Below are positions 8,986 through 16,044 of a stretch of DNA of 19,691 nucleotides, one piece after another. The notes under the pieces were generated by a model. It saw only the letters and a program-made list of their open reading frames with translations, made no database searches and was not told where the DNA came from. This DNA is from an uncultured Clostridia bacterium (GTDB lineage Bacteria; Bacillota; Clostridia; TANB77; CAG-508), in the NCBI GenBank assembly GCA_949118805.1, contig CASAUJ010000028.1:1-19691 (forward strand), written 5' to 3'. The position numbers and the translations under genes are program-made. How positions within the stretch are numbered: position 1 is the first letter of the stretch; each line of letters starts with the position of its first letter.

Positions 8986-9043
8986 TTTACTTCTTGCCTT
9001 TTTTCTTAAAATAAAATTCACTCTCCTTTTTATAACAAAGATT

Positions 9044-9072
9044 ATTATACAACATATTGTGCACATTTTCAA
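9044..9072 (-). promoter_or_regulatory. Sigma-A-type promoter of the M23 peptidase gene
   Basis: On the minus strand, TTGAAA (9067-9072) and TATAAT (9044-9049) are spaced by 17 bases. The predicted start of transcription near 9037 leaves a leader of about ten bases before the AGGAGA site. Confidence 0.85.
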
Positions 9073-9340
9073 ATTATGTATACTCATTCTGTTCCAATTT
9101 ATCTATTTTTTCACAAATTCTCTGGATTTTTATACCATTTTTCCTACTTTTTTCTTTAATTTCCTTTATTTTGCTTTTGTTTTTTCTCTTTTTCATTCTT
9201 GCTGGGTATTTCTATATTTTATACCTTATGCCTTTTTCGTTCAAAATAGTCTTTTTTCTTGTTTACTTATACATTATTTATTAACCATCAAATTTCTGTA
9301 AATTTAAACTATAAAATGCTATATTAATGTCGAAAGAAAG
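9073..9340. other. T-rich divergent intergenic region without a supported gene
   Basis: The gap between the M23 promoter and the XRE gene is strongly T-rich on the plus strand. Open frames in it translate to Phe/Leu/Ile runs without ribosome sites, so I call no gene. The plus-strand promoter of the XRE gene must lie in its right part; TATATT at 9320-9325 is the best -10 candidate, but no good -35 is visible. A small inverted repeat AAGGC-ATT-GCCTT (9341-9353) follows just before the XRE ribosome site. Confidence 0.6.
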
Positions 9341-9370
9341 AAGGCATTGCCTTAGAAAGGTGGTAATAAA

Positions 9371-9706
9371 ATGGCATTAGATTATACAGTAATTGGACAG
9401 AGAATTAAGCAAGCAAGACTTGCTAAAAATCTAACACAAGAAGATTTAGCAGAACAAATTGATATTTCCGTTGCTTTTTTAAGTAGAGTAGAAAGAGGAA
9501 ATTCACATATAAATTTAAAAAGATTAAATCAATTATGTGGCTTATTAGATGTAACAGAAGGATATGTTTTAAATGGTGCCTCAAGTAGTTCTAAAAACTA
9601 TCTAAACAAAGAATTTTCTGAATTGATGAAAAGTTGTTCACCAGATAAACAAAAATTAATCTATAATGTTGCAAAAGCGATCGCTGAAACAGATATAGAA
9701 GGATAA
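9371..9706 (+). CDS. XRE-family helix-turn-helix transcriptional regulator
   Basis: A 111-residue DNA-binding protein. The HTH_3/Cro-C1 domain spans about residues 8-63: IGQRIKQARLAKNLTQEDLA, then DISVAFLSRVERGN as the recognition region, then LNQLCGLLDVTEGYVL. The remaining 45 residues form a short helical tail of unknown ligand or partner. The AAAGGTGG site is 9 bases upstream of the ATG. It is monocistronic, transcribed away from the M23 gene and ended by its own terminator before pflB. The inverted repeat at 9341-9353 in its leader could be an autoregulatory site, but that is inference. The target genes cannot be told from the sequence; pflB, adhE and the M23 gene are the nearest candidates. 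Confidence 0.9.
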   Translation: MALDYTVIGQRIKQARLAKNLTQEDLAEQIDISVAFLSRVERGNSHINLKRLNQLCGLLDVTEGYVLNGASSSSKNYLNKEFSELMKSCSPDKQKLIYNVAKAIAETDIEG

Positions 9707-9712
9707 ACCAGA

Positions 9713-9744
9713 AAAAAACCAATAAGAAAAATTATTGGTTTTTT
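9713..9744 (+). terminator. Rho-independent terminator of the XRE regulator
   Basis: AAAAAACCAATAA (9713-9725) pairs with TTATTGGTTTTTT (9732-9744), a perfect 13-bp stem around a 6-base loop and ending in a T run, seven bases after the stop. Confidence 0.9.
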
Positions 9745-9799
9745 GTTGTTTTTGCAACAGTTAATTTCAAAAAAGTTCTGTATAGTTAATACCTAATCA

Positions 9800-9828
9800 T
9801 TGCGATTCTTTTTTCAATATGTTATGAT
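9800..9828 (+). promoter_or_regulatory. Likely sigma-A promoter of pflBA
   Basis: TTGCGA (9800-9805) and TATGAT (9823-9828) with a 17-base spacer, about 50 bases upstream of the pflB ATG. Upstream, at 9743-9760, TTGTTG-N6-CAACAG resembles a Rex-type operator; see findings. Confidence 0.65.
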
Positions 9829-9879
9829 AATATTTGTAAGAAATGTTAATACTATATACCATATAAAAGGAGGAAAATT

Positions 9880-12117
9880 ATGAAATTTGAACAATGGAAT
9901 GAATTCCACTCAGGTGACTGGGAAAACGAAATTAATGTAAGAGATTTTATTCAAAAAAATTATACCCCTTATGAAGGAGATGAAAGCTTTCTAGCAGATA
10001 AAACACAAAAAACGGAACAACTTTGGAATGAAGTTTTAGAATTATATCAAAAAGAACAAAAATCTCCTGGAAGTGTTTTGGACATGGATACTAAAATAGC
10101 CTCTACTATTACAAGTCATCCAGCAGGTTATATTCACAAAGAATGGGAAACTATTGTAGGATTACAAACCGATCAACCTTTAAAACGAGCCATTATGCCT
10201 TATGGTGGAATTAGGATTGTAGAAAAATCTTGTGAAGCTTATGGAAGAACAGTGGCTCCTGAAACAGTTGAAATCTTCCATAAATATAGAAAGACTCATA
10301 ATGATGGTGTTTTCAGTGTTTATACCCCTGACATTAGAGCTGCTAGAAGTTCTCACTTATTAACAGGTCTTCCAGATGGATATGGACGTGGAAGAATTAT
10401 TGGTGATTATAGAAGAGTAGCTTTATATGGAATTGATCTTCTAGTTGAAGAAAAACAACAAGAATTAGAGGTTTTAAATGTTGATGAAATGACAGAAGCT
10501 ATCATTCGCGAAAGAGAAGAAATCAGTGAACAAATAAAAGCATTAAAAGAATTAAAAGAGATGGCTTCTACTTACGGTTTTGATCTTTCTAAACCTGCAA
10601 GCAACGCAAAAGAAGCTGTACAATGGCTATATTTTGGTTATTTAGCGGCAATTAAAGATCAAAATGGTGCTGCTATGAGTATTGGTAGAACATCTACCTT
10701 TTTGGATATTTATTTTGAAAGAGATTTAAAAAATGGTTCTTTAACAGAAGAAGAAGCACAAGAAATTATCGATCATTTTGTTATGAAATTAAGATTGGTT
10801 CGTTTCTTACGAACTCCTGAATATAATGAATTATTTAGTGGCGATCCTGTTTGGGTAACAGAAAGTATTGGTGGTATGGGAATTGATGGAAGAACTTTAG
10901 TAACTAAAAATTCCTTCCGTATTCTCCATACTTTAGAAACTTTAGGTCCTGCACCAGAACCAAATTTAACAGTTTTATGGTCCACACAATTACCAAAAGG
11001 ATTTAAAAACTATACAACTAAATTATCTATTCATACTTCTTCCATTCAATATGAAAATGATGACTTAATGAGAATTACTCTAGGAGATGACTATGGTATT
11101 GCTTGTTGTGTTTCTCCTATGAAGATTGGAAAACAAATGCAATTCTTTGGAGCAAGAGCAAATCTAGCTAAAACTCTATTATATGCCATTAATGGTGGCA
11201 AGGATGGAATGTCAGGAAAACAAGTAACTCCTAAATTTGAGCCAATTACTTCTGAATATTTAGATTATGATGAAGTCATGGAAAAATTTGATCAAATGAT
11301 GGATTATGTCGCAAAAATTTATATTAAAGCATTAAACATGATCCACTATATGCATGATAAATACTCTTACGAAGCAATTGAAATGGCTTTACATGATCGA
11401 GAGATTATTCGTACTATGGCTTGTGGAATTGCTGGACTATCTGTTGTAGCTGATTCCTTATCAGCAATTAAATATGCAAAAGTAAAAGTGGTTCGTAATG
11501 ATGTTGGGTTAGCAACAGATTATATTGTAGAAGGAGATTTTCCAAAATACGGAAACGATGATGATAGAGTAGATCAAATTGCTGTTTCTGTTGTAAAGAC
11601 TTTTATGAATAAGCTAAGAAAACATCAAACTTATCGAAATGCTAAACACACCCTTTCTATCTTAACGATTACTTCGAATGTAGTCTATGGAAAGGCAACT
11701 GGAAATACTCCTGATGGAAGAAGAGCTGGAGAACCTTTTGGTCCAGGAGCAAATCCTTTACATGGTAGAGATACGAATGGTGCTTTAGCGGTTATGAATT
11801 CAATTGCTAAATTACCATTTGATTCTTCTGAAGATGGAATCTCTTATACCTTCTCTATTACACCTGGAACCCTTGGAAAATCTGAAAAAGAACAAATAAA
11901 TAATTTAGTTACTATGTTAGATGGCTATTTTTCACAAACAGGTCATCATATTAATGTGAATGTGTTTGACAGAAGTTTATTAGAAGATGCAATGGAACAT
12001 CCTGAAAAATATCCACAGCTAACAATTCGTGTTTCTGGTTATGCTGTTAATTTCACAAAATTAACAAGAGAACAACAATTAGATGTGATTAATCGAACCA
12101 TTCATGAAAAAATTTAA
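9880..12117 (+). CDS. pflB: Formate C-acetyltransferase (pyruvate formate-lyase)
   Basis: A 745-residue glycyl radical enzyme that converts pyruvate and CoA to acetyl-CoA and formate without oxygen. The active-site pair Cys409-Cys410 sits in GIACCVSPM. The conserved GNTPDGRRAGEPFGPGANP stretch is present. The radical-bearing Gly720 is in RVSGYAVNFTKLTREQQ, 26 residues from the C-terminus. Length and motifs are those of true PflB rather than a diol dehydratase or choline lyase. The AAAAGGAGG site is six bases upstream of the ATG. The activating enzyme pflA follows after 18 bases, so the two form an operon. No in-frame CGG occurs in the gene; five CGG trinucleotides are all out of frame. Confidence 0.97.
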   Translation: MKFEQWNEFHSGDWENEINVRDFIQKNYTPYEGDESFLADKTQKTEQLWNEVLELYQKEQKSPGSVLDMDTKIASTITSHPAGYIHKEWETIVGLQTDQPLKRAIMPYGGIRIVEKSCEAYGRTVAPETVEIFHKYRKTHNDGVFSVYTPDIRAARSSHLLTGLPDGYGRGRIIGDYRRVALYGIDLLVEEKQQELEVLNVDEMTEAIIREREEISEQIKALKELKEMASTYGFDLSKPASNAKEAVQWLYFGYLAAIKDQNGAAMSIGRTSTFLDIYFERDLKNGSLTEEEAQEIIDHFVMKLRLVRFLRTPEYNELFSGDPVWVTESIGGMGIDGRTLVTKNSFRILHTLETLGPAPEPNLTVLWSTQLPKGFKNYTTKLSIHTSSIQYENDDLMRITLGDDYGIACCVSPMKIGKQMQFFGARANLAKTLLYAINGGKDGMSGKQVTPKFEPITSEYLDYDEVMEKFDQMMDYVAKIYIKALNMIHYMHDKYSYEAIEMALHDREIIRTMACGIAGLSVVADSLSAIKYAKVKVVRNDVGLATDYIVEGDFPKYGNDDDRVDQIAVSVVKTFMNKLRKHQTYRNAKHTLSILTITSNVVYGKATGNTPDGRRAGEPFGPGANPLHGRDTNGALAVMNSIAKLPFDSSEDGISYTFSITPGTLGKSEKEQINNLVTMLDGYFSQTGHHINVNVFDRSLLEDAMEHPEKYPQLTIRVSGYAVNFTKLTREQQLDVINRTIHEKI

Positions 12118-12135
12118 TACTTTTAGGGAGTTACT

Positions 12136-12868
12136 ATGGAAAATAAAGATTTAAAATATTATGCCAAAATTCATTCGATTGAATCATTTGGTACAGTTGA
12201 TGGACCTGGTATTCGCTTTGTATTGTTTTTACAAGGGTGTCATTTGCAATGTAAATATTGTCATAACCGCGATACTTGGGACATAAATGGTGGAAACTAT
12301 AAATCTTTAGATGATATTTTTGAAAAAATCATACGTTATAAAAATTATATTTATCCAAATCGGTGGTGTAACTGTCACTGGTGGAGAACCTTTATTACAG
12401 GCTAAGTTTTTAATTGAACTTTTTACAAAATTGAAACAAGAGAAGATTCATACTTGCCTTGATACGTCTGGAATGGTTATATTAACAGAGGAAATTAGAA
12501 AATTGTTATCTTTAACTGATTTAGTTTTGTTAGATGTTAAACACATAAATGATAAAAAATGTAAAGATCTAGTAGGATTTTCCAATCAATTGGAATTAAA
12601 ATTTGCTAATTACTTAAGTCAACAAAATATACCCATTTGGATTCGTCAAGTTTTGATTCCTGGTATCACAGATGATGAACAAGATTTACTTGTTTTAAAA
12701 GATTTTATTCAAAGTTTAACTACTGTACAAAAAGTAGAATTACTTCCTTATCATGCAATGGGATGCTATAAATGGAAACAACTTGGATTGGAGTATCCAC
12801 TAAACGACATAAAGGAAGCCACAGTAGAAGATATCAAAAAAGCCAAAAAGGTTTTAGGCATTGCCTAA
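12136..12868 (+). CDS. pflA: Pyruvate formate-lyase activating enzyme, reading frame broken at a CGG codon
   Basis: A radical SAM enzyme that generates the glycyl radical on PflB. The AGGGAG site precedes ATG at 12136. The N-terminus has FGTVDGPGIRFVLFLQGC and the iron-sulfur motif Cys35-x3-Cys39-x2-Cys42. At codon 76 (CGG, 12361-12363) the frame breaks, and the unshifted frame ends 14 codons later. Skipping one base gives PN-GGVTVTGGEPLLQ, the conserved SAM-binding GGEP region, and continues to the stop at 12866-12868, for a normal 243 residues. The downstream part has no start signal of its own. As in murA, the break falls exactly on the only CGG in the gene and the resumed codon is Gly (GGT). 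It is either decoded by a +1 shift or is a pseudogene or sequencing error. The stop codon lies inside the terminator stem. Confidence 0.92.
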
Positions 12869-12879
12869 AACCTTTTTTT
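12845..12879 (+). terminator. Bidirectional terminator between pflA and the orphan at 12900
   Basis: A perfect 15-bp stem (12845-12859 and 12863-12877) with a 3-base loop, A-rich on the left and T-rich on the right. It can end transcription from pflA on plus and from the converging orphan gene on minus. The pflA stop codon (12866-12868) is inside the right arm. Confidence 0.9.
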
Positions 12880-12899
12880 ATTTAGTCTCGTGTTTTTAG

Positions 12900-13316
12900 T
12901 CAAAAAAACTCTTTTAGCAGATCTCTTGGATTCTTTCCTTTCAGTCCGCTACGATATAATTCATAGAACATGTTTTCTGCAGTTATCCCATAGGCTTCTT
13001 CTGCCTCTTCGCTTCTAAGAGCAAAGTCCAATTCATTTGGGGTCTGGAACAATTCTTCATCAGAAACCCCCGCCATCATACACAACAGCACAATTGGAAC
13101 AGATTCCTTACCAGGAATTTCCTTATTAGGGATAGGGGGATTGTTCTTCTGTACGTTTTTGAAATCCCTCAATTCCATTTGCAGTTCCTGCTGAATCTGT
13201 TGGAACATGCACCCATGTTCCCTTGTCTGAATCATCCGATAGAAAACTTCTTTCTGCTCAAAAAGTTCCAGCATTTCCTGTAACTTTTCTGCTAAAGCTC
13301 CTTTTCCTTGTTGCAT
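12900..13316 (-). CDS. Orphan protein of 138 residues, GC-rich, unknown function
   Basis: I do not recognise this protein. It begins MQQGKGALAEKLQEMLELFE, with a helical N-terminal half rich in Gln, Glu and Met (about 1-60). A Pro/Asn linker follows (NNPPIPNKEIPGKE), then a mostly acidic helical half ending RSGLKGKNPRDLLKEFF. There is no signal peptide or clear membrane segment. The start at 13316 is supported by AGGAGG nine bases upstream; an ATG nine codons earlier has no such site. Base use is unlike its neighbours: a sampled 60 bases (13201-13260) are 43% GC, against 25% in the next gene (13501-13560), suggesting transfer. Like the orphan at 4194 it has its own promoter, uses CGG as an apparent Arg codon (13236-13238), and lies directly beside a frameshifted gene. 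A +1 shift at this CGG meets TGA at once. Confidence 0.7.
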   Translation of the reverse strand: MQQGKGALAEKLQEMLELFEQKEVFYRMIQTREHGCMFQQIQQELQMELRDFKNVQKNNPPIPNKEIPGKESVPIVLLCMMAGVSDEELFQTPNELDFALRSEEAEEAYGITAENMFYELYRSGLKGKNPRDLLKEFF

Positions 13317-13379
13317 TTTGAATTTCCTCCTTCTCATATTCATGACTTACTAAAAACACATCTACTAGAATATGTCTAT

Positions 13380-13408
13380 ATTATAGCATATTTTTCACTG
13401 TTTTCCAA
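13380..13408 (-). promoter_or_regulatory. Sigma-A-type promoter for the orphan gene at 12900-13316
   Basis: On the minus strand, TTGGAA (13403-13408) and TATAAT (13380-13385) with a 17-base spacer. Transcription would start near 13373, about 57 bases before the ATG. Confidence 0.8.
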
Positions 13409-13418
13409 CACTTAACAT

Positions 13419-13454
13419 AAAAAAATGCCAGAAAGGTTTATTCTTTCTAGCACT
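13419..13454 (-). terminator. Rho-independent terminator of the winged-helix gene
   Basis: On the minus strand a 12-bp stem with two G-T pairs (13443-13454 with 13424-13435) and a 7-base loop is followed by a run of seven T. It starts five bases after the stop at 13459. Confidence 0.85.
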
Positions 13455-13458
13455 TTTT

Positions 13459-14394
13459 CTACATACCTAACAATTTTAATTCAATATTTTCCATTTTATA
13501 TTTTCCATCTACCAATTTAAATTCTACCAATGTATCTTCTAATGTTTCTTTATTTTGTCTCAAATCAGTTGTAAAATACAATTTTATTTGAGATATTTCT
13601 AATTGATTGGTAATGATTTCCTTAAATGTCTCTGCCATATGTTTTTCATCTTCACAAACAAAAATTAATTGTGGAATTCCACTAAATCCTGAATCTCCTA
13701 GTACAAAATTTTCATAAAATTCTTTGTATAATCTTACCTTATCAGCAGTTTTCTTTTGCCAATCTGGTTCCCTTCGAATTACTTCAAAAACAAATTGAAT
13801 TGATTTTCCATTTTTCGTTAACTTAACGCTTCCTCCTGTTGCTTTAAATATTTTTGCTGTTACTTTTGCTGTGATTGCTGGTTTTACCACATAACTATCA
13901 AATGCTTTTACTTTTCTTAAATAAGCTATCAATGTTTGGTTTCCTGCCAATCTCTTTTTGATCATAGGAACTGGCTTAGTATTATCAGATGGTTGCCATT
14001 TACAGTCAATTTCTTTTGAATTCAATAAATATTTTCCCATTTTTTCTAAACAATAAATTCTATAAATTCCTTTTCCTTCATCAGAAGTAAAATAATATCT
14101 CGTTAAAATTTTTGATTTTACAAGCTGATCTAGTTTATTATTCAACTTGTCTTGTGATTTCGGATCAATTCCTTTGATTTCTAACATTTGATACAATTGC
14201 CTTGAGGTAATGAATTCAAATTCGTTTACCAATTCTAAAATAGCAAAATGAATTTCATTAATATGGCCAATATCTATTTTATGTACAATCTGATTCATAG
14301 AAACATAGCCATCTTTTCCATCAAAAGTTTTAATTTCTCCTTCACGAATAGCAAATGGTGATACTTGTGCTTTAATTTGGTTATCTTCAACCAT
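13459..14394 (-). CDS. Winged-helix protein with a nuclease-like C-terminus (replication-relaxation type)
   Basis: A 311-residue soluble protein. Residues about 45-125 read as a winged helix (HFAILELVNEFEFITSRQLYQM, with recognition helix and wing up to IYRIYCLEKMGKYLL). The C-terminal half (about 165-300) contains FVFEVIRREPDWQKKTADKV followed by RLYKEFYENF and a later LIFVCEDEKH strand. This resembles the PD-(D/E)XK-like half of replication-relaxation family proteins, usually linked to plasmids or integrative elements. I infer that class from layout only. The start has AAAGGAGGAG seven bases upstream. The leader contains a perfect palindrome over the -10 box (14411-14431), suggesting autoregulation. 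Base use is like the chromosome, so any transfer is old. No relaxase, integrase or replication gene is seen nearby. Confidence 0.7.
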   Translation of the reverse strand: MVEDNQIKAQVSPFAIREGEIKTFDGKDGYVSMNQIVHKIDIGHINEIHFAILELVNEFEFITSRQLYQMLEIKGIDPKSQDKLNNKLDQLVKSKILTRYYFTSDEGKGIYRIYCLEKMGKYLLNSKEIDCKWQPSDNTKPVPMIKKRLAGNQTLIAYLRKVKAFDSYVVKPAITAKVTAKIFKATGGSVKLTKNGKSIQFVFEVIRREPDWQKKTADKVRLYKEFYENFVLGDSGFSGIPQLIFVCEDEKHMAETFKEIITNQLEISQIKLYFTTDLRQNKETLEDTLVEFKLVDGKYKMENIELKLLGM

Positions 14395-14410
14395 TTTAAC
14401 TCCTCCTTTT

Positions 14411-14434
14411 AATATAGTTAGTCACTATATTATA
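14411..14434 (-). promoter_or_regulatory. -10 box overlapped by a palindrome, candidate operator
   Basis: TATAAT on the minus strand (14429-14434) overlaps one arm of a perfect 8-bp inverted repeat, AATATAGT (14411-14418) and ACTATATT (14424-14431), with 5 bases between. No good -35 is visible. The layout fits repression of the winged-helix gene by a dimeric regulator. Confidence 0.5.
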
Positions 14435-14439
14435 CATAC

Positions 14440-15243
14440 TTAAACAATTAATAATTTTACCTTTTTTCTTTGGTTATCGATTCTTTTGATATAGACATCC
14501 ACAGTTTGTCCATAAGTAAGCCCTTCTTCATATTCCGCCATTCCTACTAAGTTTGGTGTTAATTCAATAAAAATACCATTTTTATTTTTCTCTGTCTCTC
14601 TTACAATTCCTTTTACTTTCATTCCTGGAGTAAACATCTTTGCATTTTCTTCCCATGAACCTAATACCTCTTTATAAGATAATATTACCTTTCCTGTGTC
14701 TCTATCTATTGATTTTATCATAACTTTTACTTTTTGTCCAATTTTTAATCTTTCAAATGGTGTTTTTATTCTAGCAACTGATAAATCTTCAATATGAACT
14801 AACCCTACTACTCCACCTGCAATTTCAATAAAAGCTCCATAAGATTTGATATTTTTGACAATTCCTGTAACTTGATCCCCTTCTCGTAAATCTTTTTTGA
14901 TCCAATTCAAGGTTTCCTTTTGTACTTCTTTCCTAGATACAATAATATTTTTCTCATCTTTTGCTTCTTTTATTTTAAATTGCACAAATTTGTGTACCTT
15001 CCCTGTACATAAATTACTTCTTGGTAATCCATTTTCTTCTATATTAATGGCTTCTACCTCTTGTCTTGGCATAATACCCGTTAAACCATTTTGAAAAGAA
15101 ATATATAAATTGTAATCTTCATCACATTCTTGTACCAGTCCTTGCAAGATTTGATCCTCTTTTATATATTGGTTAATATTTTCTTGGCTCAATTGTGTAA
15201 TTTCATGATTCCAGCCTTCTGGCTTGAATTTTAATAGATTCAT
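14440..15243 (-). CDS. Multi-S1-domain RNA-binding protein
   Basis: A 267-residue cytoplasmic protein made of S1-type OB folds. A degenerate N-terminal one covers about residues 30-65 (LYISFQNGLTGIMPRQEVEA). A canonical one covers about 119-190 (REGDQVTGIVKNIKSYGAFI, then GGVVGLVHIEDLS). A third covers about 208-267 (GMKVKGIVRETEKNKNGIFI, then PNLVGMAEYEEG). The length is well below ribosomal protein S1 of Gram-negatives but typical of the S1-like proteins of Clostridia. The likely role is single-stranded RNA binding during translation or RNA metabolism. AAGGAGAG precedes ATG at 15243. It follows the RluB-type gene by 57 bases in the same direction, so probably shares its transcript. It ends about 45 bases before the winged-helix gene, with no obvious terminator. 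Confidence 0.85.
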   Translation of the reverse strand: MNLLKFKPEGWNHEITQLSQENINQYIKEDQILQGLVQECDEDYNLYISFQNGLTGIMPRQEVEAINIEENGLPRSNLCTGKVHKFVQFKIKEAKDEKNIIVSRKEVQKETLNWIKKDLREGDQVTGIVKNIKSYGAFIEIAGGVVGLVHIEDLSVARIKTPFERLKIGQKVKVMIKSIDRDTGKVILSYKEVLGSWEENAKMFTPGMKVKGIVRETEKNKNGIFIELTPNLVGMAEYEEGLTYGQTVDVYIKRIDNQRKKVKLLIV

Positions 15244-15300
15244 TCGTTCTCTCCTTTTTGTCCTTCGTTTTTTCTATTATATATTTTTTGTTTATTATTT

Positions 15301-16026
15301 TCAATACTTATTGGTTAAAATTTTATGAATCTCCTCTTCTTTTAAGTAGCGCCATTTTCCAAGTGGTAAATTTTTAACATCTATTCCTGCAATTTTACTT
15401 CTATGTAAGGCTATCACTTTATGTCCAACCGCTTCACACATTTTACGAACTTGTCTATTTTTTCCCTCATGAATTGTAATTTCTAATCGTGATTGCTTTT
15501 TTTCTTCTTCTATTTTCAAAATCTTTACTTTAGCTGGTTTTGTAATATAATCCTCTATTTCCACTCCCTTTCTTAATTTTTCTACCGTTTCTTTTTCTAC
15601 GATTCCTTTTATTGTTATGGTATAAGTCTTCTCAATTTCATGTTTTGGATGAGTTACTTGATAAACAAAATCCCCATCATTTGTCAAAAGCAAAGCTCCA
15701 GATGTATACATATCTAATCTTCCTACTGGAACTACTCTCTCTTTTACTTTTACTAAGTCTAATACTGATTCTCTTCCAAATTGATCTTTTGCTGTTGTAA
15801 CATAACCAATTGGTTTATTGAGTAAAATATATATCTTCTTTTCTTGTTTATTTATAATTTTCCCTTCATATTCTACCTCATCTTTTTCTACATCTACTTT
15901 CGTTCCAAGTTCTACCACCACTTTATGATTCACTTTTACTTTTCCTTGTTTTATTAATTCTTCCGCTTTCCTTCTAGATGCAATTCCTGCTTCTGCTATA
16001 TATTTTTGTAATCTTATTTCTTTCAT
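15301..16026 (-). CDS. rluB: RsuA/RluB-family ribosomal pseudouridine synthase
   Basis: A 241-residue enzyme that isomerises uridine to pseudouridine in rRNA. The N-terminal S4 domain (about 3-50) reads RLQKYIAEAGIASRRKAEEL. The catalytic domain has the signature VGRLDMYTSGALLLTNDGD with Asp105, then KTYTITIKG and EGKNRQVRKMCEAVGHKV. These place it in the RsuA/RluB/RluE/RluF branch. RluB (23S helix 89 region) is the usual Gram-positive assignment, but the exact target is inferred. AAGGAGAG lies a few bases before ATG at 16026. A 99-bp perfect hairpin element ends 18 bases upstream of the start, between this gene and the RluD-type gene, and may affect transcription through the operon. Confidence 0.9.
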   Translation of the reverse strand: MKEIRLQKYIAEAGIASRRKAEELIKQGKVKVNHKVVVELGTKVDVEKDEVEYEGKIINKQEKKIYILLNKPIGYVTTAKDQFGRESVLDLVKVKERVVPVGRLDMYTSGALLLTNDGDFVYQVTHPKHEIEKTYTITIKGIVEKETVEKLRKGVEIEDYITKPAKVKILKIEEEKKQSRLEITIHEGKNRQVRKMCEAVGHKVIALHRSKIAGIDVKNLPLGKWRYLKEEEIHKILTNKY

Positions 16027-16044
16027 ACTCTCTCCTTAAAACTC

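Noticed and set aside
9057..9284. 75-residue hydrophobic open frame on the plus strand between the M23 and XRE genes
   Set aside because: It overlaps the M23 promoter region, has no ribosome binding site, and its Phe/Leu/Ile composition is what T-rich DNA gives by chance.
3540..12363. CGG simply reassigned to another amino acid or to stop
   Set aside because: Reassignment would keep the frame. In both genes the conserved protein resumes in the +1 frame, so a change of frame is required.
4194..13316. Complete diversity-generating retroelement or prophage fragment
   Set aside because: No reverse transcriptase, template repeat, integrase or structural phage gene is present; only two isolated GC-rich orphan genes.
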